Source: Candidatus Sabulitectum sp.
GTDB taxonomy: Bacteria; Fermentibacterota; Fermentibacteria; Fermentibacterales; JCC-6
Direction: 5' to 3'
Length of the DNA stretch: 8,659 bases
Assembly: GCA_029934845.1 (NCBI GenBank)
Contig: JAOZLN010000088.1
Coordinates: forward strand, 1-8,659
Each line of letters begins with the position of its first letter. The stretch's first letter is position 1. This document shows, in pieces, positions 1 through 7,127 of this stretch. Below the pieces are notes generated by a model. That model saw only the letters and a list, made by a program, of their open reading frames with translations, searched no databases and was not told the origin of the DNA. The position numbers and the translations under genes are program-made.

Positions 1-266
1 CTAGTGTAATAAGTGGTCTGTTTTTTCACACTGACTCCGTGCATGGCGTCAAACTCAAGACACACCCTGGGATTTGCTCTTATCGCTTCGATCTTTCTTC
101 CCTCTAAAGAACAATGAAAATATACGATGCCCTCATCGTATACAAAGTTCAGCGGTACTACATAGGGCTCTCCTCTGGAGATCATACCAAGCCTGACCAC
201 TGAACATTCCATAATAAACTTATCTATGGTCTGCCTTGAAGGAATCTCTTTCTTTTCAGTTCTCAA
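1..266 (-). CDS. Pyridoxamine 5'-phosphate oxidase-like flavin-binding protein, C-terminus cut by window edge
   Basis: Eighty-eight complete codons are visible before the gene leaves the window at base 1. The translation has the N-terminal pattern of the small PNPOx-like/NimA-type split-barrel proteins: a charged start (RTEKKEIPSRQTIDKFI), then CSVVRLGMISRGEPYVVPLN (about residues 21-40), VYDEGIVYFHC, and LEGRKIEAIRANPRVCLEFD (about 53-72). In this family the barrel binds FMN or a related cofactor; the substrate is usually unknown and some members are linked to nitroimidazole resistance. The start is taken as TTG at 266..264, because an in-frame TAA (the uppP stop) lies immediately upstream and the family usually begins with a similar basic segment. 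A GGGGCGG stretch just before that stop could serve as the ribosome site. An internal ATG at 209..207 would remove the conserved N-terminus. It is probably co-transcribed and translationally coupled with uppP. The fold assignment is good; the biochemical role is unknown. Confidence 0.82.
   Translation of the reverse strand, partial: MRTEKKEIPSRQTIDKFIMECSVVRLGMISRGEPYVVPLNFVYDEGIVYFHCSLEGRKIEAIRANPRVCLEFDAMHGVSVKKQTTYYT
121..142. repeat. Perfect 9-bp inverted repeat with 4-nt loop inside the PNPOx-like gene
   Basis: TATACGATG (121..129) and CATCGTATA (134..142) are exact reverse complements separated by CCCT. In the minus-strand mRNA this would form a 9-bp hairpin with an AGGG loop. It lies in the middle of a coding region (residues around VYDEGIVY), so it may be a by-product of codon choice. 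No T tract follows, so it is not a terminator. Confidence 0.5.
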
Positions 267-1043
267 TTACCGCCCCAATGTTGCGAAAGCCAGCCCTGCT
301 GCCGCAACTATCCAGCAGTACCAGGCAAAACCGGTGAGCCTGCCTTGCTTCACAAACTTAACAAGAAGCGACAAGGCTCCAAATCCAACAACTGCAGAAA
401 CCAGGAAACCAACAATAATGTTGCTGAAGGGGATACTCCAGCTTGCTGAAGGAAGTTCCTTCACCGCCGCACCAAGAATGGCGGGGATTGCAAGAAGAAA
501 AGAGAACCGGGCTGCTTCTTCCCTTGAAAGACCCGCTGCAAGTCCTGTACAAATGGTGGTTCCAGACCGGGAAACACCTGGAAGAATGGCCATAGTCTGA
601 GCCAGACCAACAAGAACACCCCTTTTAAAAGTAATTCCCGGTTTGCCGGTGGATGGTATTCTTCCCGAGAAGAACAGAATGGTTCCCGTGAAAACCAGAG
701 CACCGGAGATAAAAAACATATTGCTTCGAAGACCTTCAATGAAGTCACCGAACAGGAAACCAGCAATGGCCACGGGAACTGTTCCAGCAACAAGGGTAAG
801 CCCAAGAATAAGACTCTTTCTTTCACGAAGAACAATACCCCTTACAAGAGCAGCAATGTCCTTCCAGTAAAAAACAAAAACAGCAACCAGAGTGCCCAGG
901 TGAAGAACAATATCGAAAGCCAGCCCTCCCTCCGGGACATTCAGCAGATTTGATGCCAGGGCAAGATGACCGGAACTGGAGACAGGCAGAAATTCGGTAA
1001 GTCCCTGAACAACAGCTAAAATTGACGCCTCAAGTGGATTCAT
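267..1043 (-). CDS. uppP: Undecaprenyl-diphosphatase UppP (BacA family)
   Basis: This integral membrane enzyme of 258 residues dephosphorylates undecaprenyl diphosphate to undecaprenyl phosphate, the lipid carrier for peptidoglycan and other surface glycans. Overproduction in other bacteria gives bacitracin resistance. Both family signatures are present: QGLTEFLPVSSSGHL at residues 13-27 and PGVSRSGTT at 155-163. E17, S22, S23, H26 and R159 match residues known to matter in the E. coli enzyme (E21, S26, S27, H30, R174). The first acidic position of E. coli (E17) is Q13 here, a substitution I recall as common in the family. Several hydrophobic segments (roughly 47-61, 78-99, 107-126, 144-155, 179-193, 207-228, 238-255) fit the polytopic fold, and the length is normal or slightly short. 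The ATG at 1043 has AGGGAG (1052..1057) 8 nt upstream and overlaps the kinase stop as ATGA, which implies coupling. Confidence 0.96.
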   Translation of the reverse strand: MNPLEASILAVVQGLTEFLPVSSSGHLALASNLLNVPEGGLAFDIVLHLGTLVAVFVFYWKDIAALVRGIVLRERKSLILGLTLVAGTVPVAIAGFLFGDFIEGLRSNMFFISGALVFTGTILFFSGRIPSTGKPGITFKRGVLVGLAQTMAILPGVSRSGTTICTGLAAGLSREEAARFSFLLAIPAILGAAVKELPSASWSIPFSNIIVGFLVSAVVGFGALSLLVKFVKQGRLTGFAWYCWIVAAAGLAFATLGR

Positions 1044-2236
1044 TCTATAAACTCCCTGTGCAATTCCTGCAGTGCAGCTTCTCTGTGCGCCAGAGGAACA
1101 AGAGCACTTATCGTGGCATGTGAATCTACGGTTTGCAGAGCATCCACATCAACCCTTGCAAGAGCCTCGCAGAATCTGGCCATGACCCCCATTAATCCAT
1201 GCATCCCGGCACCTATAATAGAAACCTTAACGCAGGGGCTCTCGGTTGTGTAACTAATATTCATGGAACCAAGAAGTTTCTTTACTGCTTCCTCTGATTC
1301 CACAGGAACGGTAAATGCCGCAGAACAACCGAAAACACTGAACATATCCATAGATACTCCACTGTCTGCTATTCTTCTGAAAAGCCCGGCGAAGAAAACA
1401 GATGGTTTTCCTGAACCTGTTACGGTAAATCCGGTTACAATATGACCGGCGGCAACACCAACAATATATCTGGTATCTTCAAGAGGTTCGGTCACAACCT
1501 CTGTTACCACTTTACCAGTGCGAAAAGATCTGACCTTCAGAGTAAGATCCGAAGCCTGGGCAGCCTCAGCAGCTCTTGGGTGAACCACTTTGGCACCCTG
1601 CCACGCCATCTGCCTCAGATCTTCTGCCGAGATCACATCAAGCTGCTTTGCCGATGGTACTTTATTGGGGTCTGCGGTGTATACTGAATCGACGGTCTTG
1701 TAAAGAAGAACTTCATCAGCTTTAAGTGCGATACCAAGAACAACCGCCGAGGTATCCGTTCCTCCTCTGCCCAGTGTGTTCAGGTGCCCGGCGGAATCAA
1801 TTCCCTGAAAGCCTGCAATAACTACAACACTGTTTCGCCCCATGGATTCTTCTATCCTCGCAGTATCTATGCTTACTATTCTGGCATTACCTGAAACTCC
1901 ATCAGTAGAAATTCCAGCCTCCCAGCCGGTGAGTGCTTCGGCTTTAATACCATCTTCACGAAGAGTTGAAGCCATGACAAGTGCACTTATGACCTCGCCG
2001 CAGATCATAAGTCTGTCTTTTTCCCGAATACTTGACTGAGCAGAAACCAGTTCAAGAAGTGTATCTGTTGCATACGGGTCGCCACCACGCCCCATGGCAG
2101 ATACAACAACAACCAGTTTTTCCGCCTCTTTAAGAAGCAAACTGCAGTGTTTCGCCACTGTAGCCCGGTTCTTTTCACTTGCCAGGCTTGTTCCACCGAA
2201 TTTTGCAACCAGCAGTTTCTTGTGCAAGGTCAACAA
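1040..2236 (-). CDS. lysC: Aspartate kinase, monofunctional, DapG-like with C-terminal ACT domains
   Basis: It phosphorylates L-aspartate to aspartyl-4-phosphate, the first step towards diaminopimelate, lysine, threonine and methionine; it acts in the cytosol. Seen from the chosen start: AKFGGTS at residues 11-17, VVVVSAMGRGGDPYATDTLL at 42-61, CGEVISA at 79-85, GRGGTDTSA at 156-164, and a YTADP motif at 186-190. Two ACT-type regulatory regions follow (about 260-325 and 335-398), ending with LQTVDSHATISALVP at 367-381. The SAMGRGGDPYATD and LQ-DSH features resemble Bacillus DapG, whose ACT domains bind an amino-acid effector; which effector acts here cannot be read from sequence. At 398 residues it has normal length. 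The frame is open up to an ATG at 2290, but that adds 18 unconserved residues. TTG at 2236 (or 2233) sits just after AGGAAGGGAG, so I prefer it. Its 5' end overlaps the upstream glycosyltransferase by about 60 nt; its stop overlaps uppP. Confidence 0.94.
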   Translation of the reverse strand: MLTLHKKLLVAKFGGTSLASEKNRATVAKHCSLLLKEAEKLVVVVSAMGRGGDPYATDTLLELVSAQSSIREKDRLMICGEVISALVMASTLREDGIKAEALTGWEAGISTDGVSGNARIVSIDTARIEESMGRNSVVVIAGFQGIDSAGHLNTLGRGGTDTSAVVLGIALKADEVLLYKTVDSVYTADPNKVPSAKQLDVISAEDLRQMAWQGAKVVHPRAAEAAQASDLTLKVRSFRTGKVVTEVVTEPLEDTRYIVGVAAGHIVTGFTVTGSGKPSVFFAGLFRRIADSGVSMDMFSVFGCSAAFTVPVESEEAVKKLLGSMNISYTTESPCVKVSIIGAGMHGLMGVMARFCEALARVDVDALQTVDSHATISALVPLAHREAALQELHREFIE

Positions 2237-3248
2237 ACTCCCTTCCTGTATCATGCCAGGAGAAAAGTTCCTGAGCCTTCTTTCGGGCACTGCAGGACAT
2301 TTCCTCTCTCAGCTTTCCATTATCAATAAGTTCCTTTAAATGCTCTGCGCAACTTTCTACATCTCCAGGGGCTGTTAAATAGCCATTATAACCGTGGGTA
2401 ACAAGTTCCGGTACTGCACCTGCATCAACAGCAACAACAGGCAACCCTGCCCACATGGCTTCTGCTACTGCTATTCCGTATCCCTCCCAGCGCGAAAGAT
2501 TTGCCAGGATGTGACTTTTGTTGTAAAGTTCATAAAGTTCCCCCGTGGAAAGATGACCCATGAAGGTAACTTTGTCTCCAAGAATATCTGCTTCTTCTTG
2601 AACCATTTCTGCATAATCCCTGTCTACCGTATCATCACCCAGAATGAACAGGTGGAATTCCCTCTGCCCCAGAAGAGCACATGCTTTCACCAGAGTAAGC
2701 TGGTCTTTCCTTGAACAGACAGTTCCCACTGAAAGGATCTTCACAGGCAACTGCTTTGCTTTCAAATCGGTTTCAAAACGGTCAAAGCCAGGAGGAATAG
2801 CAAAAAGTTTTTCCCTGGGGATCCCAAGAGAAATTACATCGTCTGCGGTGCTTCTGCTGTTTACCCATATTCTTTTCCCACACGATAAATACCAGCGGAC
2901 CAACCATTTTCTAACATTGGAAACAGCTCCAGCCCTGTCATGCCACTCCAGATGATGAACCATATACAGTACAGGAAGTCTTAAAAATGAAATGATAATT
3001 CTAAGAGGTACCATAAAGCTGTAGCTTTTGCTCACCACCAGAAGATCCGGCTTGTGTCTTAGAACCCGTTTCATTACGTAAAATGATCCTGCGATCCGGG
3101 AGCCACGCAGTTTCTCCGGCATTGTATTAAAGTGAATCACGTCAACATCGTGCCCGGCCAGGCTTAACGCATCTGCCATTTTGAAATTGAAGTAATACCC
3201 GCCGGTACTGTGATCTTTAAGACCAATCATCACAAACGATATTTTCAA
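2175..3248 (-). CDS. GT-B glycosyltransferase, family 4 type, first gene of the minus-strand operon
   Basis: This retaining-type glycosyltransferase (357 residues from the chosen start) would transfer a sugar from a nucleotide donor to a glycan or lipid acceptor at the cytoplasmic face. The N-terminal Rossmann domain opens KISFVMIGLKDHSTGG (2-17). The C-terminal donor domain has ILSVGTVCSRKDQLTLVKA (171-189), FILGDD (201-206) and EGYGIAVAEAMWAGLPVVAV (255-274). The last contains the E-x7-E pair E255 and E263 typical of GT4. The start is TTG at 3248, after GGAAAGAG, because the family pattern begins directly at KISF. A GTG at 3278 is the alternative and would add ten residues (FHLFAERDVL after the start) with no family look. 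The last about 14 residues (GCKIRWNKPGK region) lie past the conserved domain and overlap the kinase gene. Donor, acceptor and linkage are unknown. Confidence 0.9.
   Translation of the reverse strand: MKISFVMIGLKDHSTGGYYFNFKMADALSLAGHDVDVIHFNTMPEKLRGSRIAGSFYVMKRVLRHKPDLLVVSKSYSFMVPLRIIISFLRLPVLYMVHHLEWHDRAGAVSNVRKWLVRWYLSCGKRIWVNSRSTADDVISLGIPREKLFAIPPGFDRFETDLKAKQLPVKILSVGTVCSRKDQLTLVKACALLGQREFHLFILGDDTVDRDYAEMVQEEADILGDKVTFMGHLSTGELYELYNKSHILANLSRWEGYGIAVAEAMWAGLPVVAVDAGAVPELVTHGYNGYLTAPGDVESCAEHLKELIDNGKLREEMSCSARKKAQELFSWHDTGREFVDLAQETAGCKIRWNKPGK
2238..2247 (-). promoter_or_regulatory. Ribosome binding site deciding the aspartate kinase start
   Basis: On the minus strand AGGAAGGGAG lies just before two adjacent TTG codons (2236..2234 and 2233..2231). 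From its AGGA core the spacing to the first TTG is 7 nt. No comparable purine run precedes the in-frame ATGs at 2290 or 2254. The site lies inside the 3' end of the upstream glycosyltransferase gene. Confidence 0.6.
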
Positions 3249-3295
3249 AACATCTCTTTCCGCAAACAAGTGAAACACATCAAGAGTATCCTCGG

Positions 3296-3324
3296 AGTAT
3301 AGCCAAGCATCAGATAAAAGTCAC
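3296..3324 (-). promoter_or_regulatory. Candidate sigma70-type promoter for the minus-strand operon
   Basis: Read on the minus strand, GTGACT (3324..3319; four of six matches to TTGACA) is followed by a 17-nt spacer and TATACT (3301..3296; five of six matches to TATAAT). Transcription would begin near 3289. That leaves a leader of about 40 nt to the TTG at 3248 but only about 10 nt to the GTG at 3278, which favours the TTG start. Pattern match only. Confidence 0.5.
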
Positions 3325-3377
3325 ACTCCGCAAGAGACCCGTGAACAATTATGTTCAGCATGAGACAAGCATTCTAC

Positions 3378-3385
3378 AGGGAGGG
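3378..3385 (+). promoter_or_regulatory. Ribosome binding site deciding the start of the first plus-strand glycosyltransferase
   Basis: AGGGAGGG lies 3 nt before TTG 3389, with the internal GGAG core 5 nt away. It is the strongest Shine-Dalgarno-like sequence near this gene start. The next ATG (3410) is too far downstream to use it. Confidence 0.5.
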
Positions 3386-3388
3386 AAT

Positions 3389-4648
3389 TTGTCAACAGAT
3401 AGTGTCTGTATGGTTGTAAAGAATCGTCTTTCAAATGACGCCAGAGTAAAAAAAGAGATGGCCGTTCTGGCCGCAGACGGCTGGCAGGTAACTGTAATAG
3501 CAATGCCTGAAGCCGGTTTACCCCGGGAGGAAAACAGGAATGGTATTCGGATAATAAGACCGCCGATATTCTCAGAAACAAAGGAAAACCTTCGCAGGCA
3601 GGTTGTACAGGCTTCAGAAAAATCCGACATTTCCTTTAAGGCAAAAGTTATCAGATCTCTCAGGCAGAACCGGTTACGAAGGTTCGTAGCAGATCTTCAG
3701 AGAGATATCCCATGGGAGAAAAGGCTAAGAGATGCCGCTTGGGAGGTAGATGCGGATGTGTACCACGCCAATGATCTGGATACACTTCAGATCTGTGGCT
3801 CAGCTGCCGCAGAAAGGAATGCCAGGCTTGTATACGACAGCCACGAGCTCTGGCTGGAATCATCAAGATATCTTATCGCAACCCACCCGATGAACAGAAT
3901 AAGACTAAAAAGAATAGAACGCAAATACATCTACAAAGCAGATGCGGTTATTGCAGTCACGCCGCTGCGCGGAGAAAAAATGCAGCAGATGTACCCGGCA
4001 ATGAAGAATCTTGAGATTGTTGAGAATGCTCCCGAAAAACTGATTGAACTTCCCTCTGCAGGTAAACTCAGGAACATGATAAACGCTGCACCAGATACTG
4101 TAATTGCCCTTTACCAGGGGGTGTTGTGCCCCGAGAGAGGGCTTGAGGAACTACTTCAGGCGGCAGAACTAACAACGAATACTAATGTGAAATTTGTCAT
4201 AATAGGCATGGACACCTGGAATGGAACTCTTCAGAAAATGGCAGCCGATATGGGATTGGAGAACAAAGTCATTTTTCTTCCCCCGGTACCATCTGAAGAA
4301 CTTCCACAGATCACAGTTGACGCCGACATGGGCTTTATTCTTTTCAGAAACACCTGTTTAAATCATTTCTACTCTCTGCCCAACAAGCTGTATGAATACA
4401 TGATGGCCGGGGTACCCATAATAGCAAGTGATTTTCCGGAGCTGAAGAGAGTACTGAATGAGGTAAGCAGCGGAATAACAGTTAACCCCGACTCACCGGA
4501 GGAAATATCCCGCGCTGTGGAAACCCTTGCGGCAGATCCTGCAATGCGAAAAAGAATGAAGAGCAGCGGCAGAGCTGCTGCCATAGATCGATACAACTGG
4601 GAACCCCAGAGTATTATTTTACGGGACCTGTACAGGAAACTGAGGTAA
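3389..4648 (+). CDS. GT-B glycosyltransferase, family 4-like, first gene of the plus-strand operon
   Basis: The protein is 419 residues from TTG 3389. Its N-terminal domain opens CMVVKNRLSNDARVKKEM (7-24), the usual opening of a GT4 group acting on surface polysaccharides. It also has YHANDLDTL (125-133) and LVYDSHELW (147-155), both characteristic of that group. The C-terminal donor domain shows YQGVLCPERGLEELLQA (242-258), FVIIGMD (269-275) and LPNKLYEYMMAGVPIIASDF (330-349), with E337 in the place of the conserved donor-binding glutamate. It would add one sugar to a growing cytoplasmic glycan; donor and acceptor cannot be deduced. No signal peptide or membrane helix is seen, so peripheral membrane association is likely. 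The start rests on AGGGAGGG just upstream; GTG 3341 would add 16 residues without family resemblance. The stop is 2 nt before the next ATG. Confidence 0.9.
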   Translation: MSTDSVCMVVKNRLSNDARVKKEMAVLAADGWQVTVIAMPEAGLPREENRNGIRIIRPPIFSETKENLRRQVVQASEKSDISFKAKVIRSLRQNRLRRFVADLQRDIPWEKRLRDAAWEVDADVYHANDLDTLQICGSAAAERNARLVYDSHELWLESSRYLIATHPMNRIRLKRIERKYIYKADAVIAVTPLRGEKMQQMYPAMKNLEIVENAPEKLIELPSAGKLRNMINAAPDTVIALYQGVLCPERGLEELLQAAELTTNTNVKFVIIGMDTWNGTLQKMAADMGLENKVIFLPPVPSEELPQITVDADMGFILFRNTCLNHFYSLPNKLYEYMMAGVPIIASDFPELKRVLNEVSSGITVNPDSPEEISRAVETLAADPAMRKRMKSSGRAAAIDRYNWEPQSIILRDLYRKLR

Positions 4649-4650
4649 AC

Positions 4651-5919
4651 ATGAAAAAACTGATCCTGCTCACGTACACTTTCCCGCCCCTCTCTACCGG
4701 GGGAACTCCTGTTGTACTGAACATGTGCAGGTATCTGCCTGACAACCACTGGGAAGTAATCGTTGTTACTGTTGAAAAACCCAGGGGCATGAAAACAGAT
4801 CAATCACTTCTTGATGAACTGCCGGAAAACCTCAAAGTATTCAGGGTGCCCCATAAAGGAATTGCAACAACAAACCCGGCTTCTGTTGAAAAAGCAAAGA
4901 ACAATCCCATCCGCAGCATGATCCGTTTCATTGCACACAACTACATCCTGATTCCCGACAGAGTGATCACCTGGAGGAAAAAGGTTCTTCCCGTGTTAAA
5001 AAAGATCATAACCGACGAAAAACCTCACGCCATAATGTCATTCGGCCCACACCACTCTCTGCACCTGATTGCCCTCTCTGCATCAAAAGAAACAGCTCTT
5101 CCGTTTATTCCTTTCTTTGGTGATCTGTGGCTGGAAGACAGCTATGTCAGCTGGCCAAGCAAACTTAATCGACTGGTTGAATCTCTTCTTGAAAGAGAAG
5201 TTGTAAGAAAAGCAAGGGGAATCATAGCAACCACTGAAGCTTCCACCGGTTACTTCCTGGAAAAGTATGTGAAATTCTGCCCTGCTTCCCATGTGGCAGA
5301 GAATGCATACGATCCTGCAAGAATAAGCAGAGCAGATCAGCCGGTGTCCGACTCAAAGTATCTGACTGCCGGGTGGACCGGTAATTTTTTCGCCAGTCAT
5401 TCTCCTGTGGAACTTATTGAAGGCTTGAAAATGTTCTACAACAGGAATCCCAACTCCAAACTGAGAATCAACATGGCTGGAGGCATAGATCCTGTCTCTC
5501 TTCAAAAACTGAAAAGCCCGCCTCTGAAAGACAGAGTTAAACACTACGGTCATCTCAAGTGGAGTGATGTTCCCGAATTTCAGAAGAATTGTGATATTCT
5601 TATAGGATATCTCAACAATCGCAAAGGCAGTCACTATAAGAATGCCAGCAAAACCGCCGAGTATCTTGCTTCAGGAAGAACTATCCTGGGCATTGTACCC
5701 GAGGGAGCCATGGCAGCCCGAATCAGAAAACCGGGCAGAGGATACATTGTTCAACCGGACCCGGAAGAGATTGCAATAATGTTCGAGAGCCTGGAATACC
5801 AGTGGACCACTTCCAGTCTTCGTGTTCCTGTGGATTTTGCAAGAATAGAAGAGCAATTCTCCGCCGTAAATGTAATGAAACGAATGGCAGGTTTTCTGGA
5901 CAGAATGGCAGGCCCATGA
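4651..5919 (+). CDS. GT4-like glycosyltransferase, second gene of the plus-strand operon
   Basis: The protein has 422 residues and begins at an ATG with GAGG 5 nt upstream, only 2 nt after the preceding stop. The opening LILLTYTFPPLSTGG (4-18) followed by CRYLPDNHWEVIVVTVEKP (26-44) is the signature of a GT-B subgroup that usually reads FPP..GG..R...F.KYLP..GW.P.VLT. HAIMSFGPHHSLHLIALSAS (126-145) and FFGDLW (155-160) follow; in the subgroup the latter is often DFRDPW, so it is modified here. The donor-side domain shows GWTGNF (241-246), DILIGYLNN (315-323) and KTAEYLASGRTILGIVPEG (334-352), with E338 at the conserved glutamate position. It probably transfers a sugar in cytoplasmic assembly of a surface polysaccharide. 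Its stop overlaps the next start as ATGA. Substrates are unknown. Confidence 0.87.
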   Translation: MKKLILLTYTFPPLSTGGTPVVLNMCRYLPDNHWEVIVVTVEKPRGMKTDQSLLDELPENLKVFRVPHKGIATTNPASVEKAKNNPIRSMIRFIAHNYILIPDRVITWRKKVLPVLKKIITDEKPHAIMSFGPHHSLHLIALSASKETALPFIPFFGDLWLEDSYVSWPSKLNRLVESLLEREVVRKARGIIATTEASTGYFLEKYVKFCPASHVAENAYDPARISRADQPVSDSKYLTAGWTGNFFASHSPVELIEGLKMFYNRNPNSKLRINMAGGIDPVSLQKLKSPPLKDRVKHYGHLKWSDVPEFQKNCDILIGYLNNRKGSHYKNASKTAEYLASGRTILGIVPEGAMAARIRKPGRGYIVQPDPEEIAIMFESLEYQWTTSSLRVPVDFARIEEQFSAVNVMKRMAGFLDRMAGP

Positions 5920-7127
5920 AAATACTGTATGTGCTGGGATTTCTTCCCCCTTATGTAACAAGAGAGATTGAAGCGGTAGCATCATCAGGGCATGACATTT
6001 CCGTTCTTCTTCCCGAACTCAGGGAAAGGAATACCACCGCTGACTTCTGGAATGGCATATCAAATGATCCGAAGAACAATTCGGTAACCGTGAACAGAAC
6101 CCTGGAGTTCAAGTACCTCACTTGCTCTGCAAAAAGGTTGATTGTACCCTTCTTCAAGTCTTTCCGGTTCCCGAAGGCCATGCTAAGATCTTTCCGGAAT
6201 AAGGAATTCAGATATTTCATTGTTGCGTCATCTGCAGTAGCGGAGATTGACCATTCCAGTAAACCGGACATCATCCACGCACATTTCGCTCATGACAATG
6301 CACATATCGCAAGAATCATTGCGGATATTCTGAAGGTACCTTACTCTGTAACTGCACATGCCGCAGATATTTTTGTTCCGGATTCCACTGTCAGGCTCCG
6401 TAGAGTTCTTCAGAAAGCTGCTGTAGTTTTCACCATCTCGCAATACAATATCAGCCACTTGGTGAAGTATGGGCTCCCAAGAGAAAAAATTGTTGTAGCA
6501 AGACTGGGTCTGGATACAGCAGAGTTACCCGGCAGAAAAAAAACCGTTCTTGCCCCGCTGGCAGTCTGCACTGCAAGTGGTCTTGTTGCAAAAAAGGGAG
6601 TACCTGTACTGATCGAGGCAATGCGACTGCTTCAGAAAAGGGGAACAGATTGCACTCTTACAATTATAGGCGCTGACCCTGACGAGAAAATTCTGAAAAA
6701 GTACCGCAGTAGCAACACAGATCTTCCCATTAATTTTGCAGGCGTACTTAGATCCGATGAAACACTAAGTATTGTTTCAGCTGCTTCATTCTTTGTTCTT
6801 CCGTGCATGGAAGCGCCCAATGGAGATAAAGACGGCATTCCAGTAGCTCTTATGGAAGCAATGGGTATGGGAGTACCCTGCATTTCCACCAGAGTATCAG
6901 GTATTCCGGAACTTATCGAAAATAACATCAGTGGCATTCTTGTGAAACCGGGATCTCCTGAAGAACTTGCAGATGCCATGGAAGCCATGCTGTATGGAAA
7001 TGAAAAAGCAGATCGTCTTGGCGATTCCGGCAGAGGGAAAATTCTTGCCAACCACTTACCCTCTAAACAAGCTCACATTCTTGTTAAGAATTTTGTCCGC
7101 ATCACAGCAGAAAGGAAACAAAGTTGA
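5916..7127 (+). CDS. GT4 glycosyltransferase, WcaL/AmsK-like, third gene of the plus-strand operon
   Basis: The 403-residue product begins at the ATG overlapping the preceding stop (ATGA). The frame is open upstream to 5802, but the extension is unconserved. The N-terminal domain begins MKILYVLGFLPPYVTREIEA (1-20), with IIHAHFAHDNAHIARIIA (119-136) and YSVTAHAADIF (143-153). The donor domain has VCTASGLVAKKGVPVLIEAM (217-236, K226/K227 near the phosphate site), LTIIGADP (248-255), VLPCMEAPNGDKDGIPVALM (294-313) and STRVSGIPELIE (324-335). The NGD.DGIPVALMEAM stretch is typical of the colanic acid or amylovoran galactosyltransferase-like group WcaL/AmsK. There the E-x7-E motif starts with Asp (D306, E314), as it does here. 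It likely adds a hexose to an exopolysaccharide repeat unit; the exact sugar cannot be inferred. It is translationally coupled to its neighbours on both sides. Confidence 0.92.
   Translation: MKILYVLGFLPPYVTREIEAVASSGHDISVLLPELRERNTTADFWNGISNDPKNNSVTVNRTLEFKYLTCSAKRLIVPFFKSFRFPKAMLRSFRNKEFRYFIVASSAVAEIDHSSKPDIIHAHFAHDNAHIARIIADILKVPYSVTAHAADIFVPDSTVRLRRVLQKAAVVFTISQYNISHLVKYGLPREKIVVARLGLDTAELPGRKKTVLAPLAVCTASGLVAKKGVPVLIEAMRLLQKRGTDCTLTIIGADPDEKILKKYRSSNTDLPINFAGVLRSDETLSIVSAASFFVLPCMEAPNGDKDGIPVALMEAMGMGVPCISTRVSGIPELIENNISGILVKPGSPEELADAMEAMLYGNEKADRLGDSGRGKILANHLPSKQAHILVKNFVRITAERKQS
7111..7118 (+). promoter_or_regulatory. Ribosome binding site deciding the TTG start of the small gene at 7124
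   Basis: AAAGGAAA has its AGGA core 7 nt before TTG 7124. It lies inside the last codons of the third glycosyltransferase, which fits coupled translation. It supports a TTG start over any later ATG. Confidence 0.6.

Larger units (their letters stand above)
3249..3388. other. Divergent intergenic region between the two operons
   Basis: This stretch of about 140 bases separates the minus-strand and plus-strand groups and must hold both promoters if they are independent. The minus-strand promoter can be proposed (3296..3324). I could not find a convincing -35/-10 pair for the plus strand. Upstream in-frame start codons (GTG 3278 minus, GTG 3341 plus) could extend the genes into this region, but the added residues look unconserved. 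Confidence 0.55.

Noticed and set aside
226..600. Plus-strand open frame of 124 codons opposite uppP
   Set aside because: It lies antisense to a clearly conserved membrane enzyme, has no recognisable protein pattern and no ribosome site; it is a shadow frame.
2237..2290. N-terminal extension of the aspartate kinase to ATG 2290
   Set aside because: The 18 added residues lack family resemblance, the ATG lacks a clear ribosome site, and the overlap with the upstream gene would grow to 116 nt.
3302..3388. Plus-strand promoter for the three-glycosyltransferase operon
   Set aside because: Weak -10-like words (for example TATGTT at 3350..3355) have no acceptable -35 partner at 16-18 nt, so I do not call one.
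4369..4803. Minus-strand open frame of 144 codons across the junction of two glycosyltransferase genes
   Set aside because: It is antisense to two conserved genes and its translation is low-complexity and family-free.
6632..7051. Minus-strand open frame of 139 codons opposite the WcaL-like gene
   Set aside because: It mirrors the codon pattern of the conserved sense gene and shows no domain of its own.
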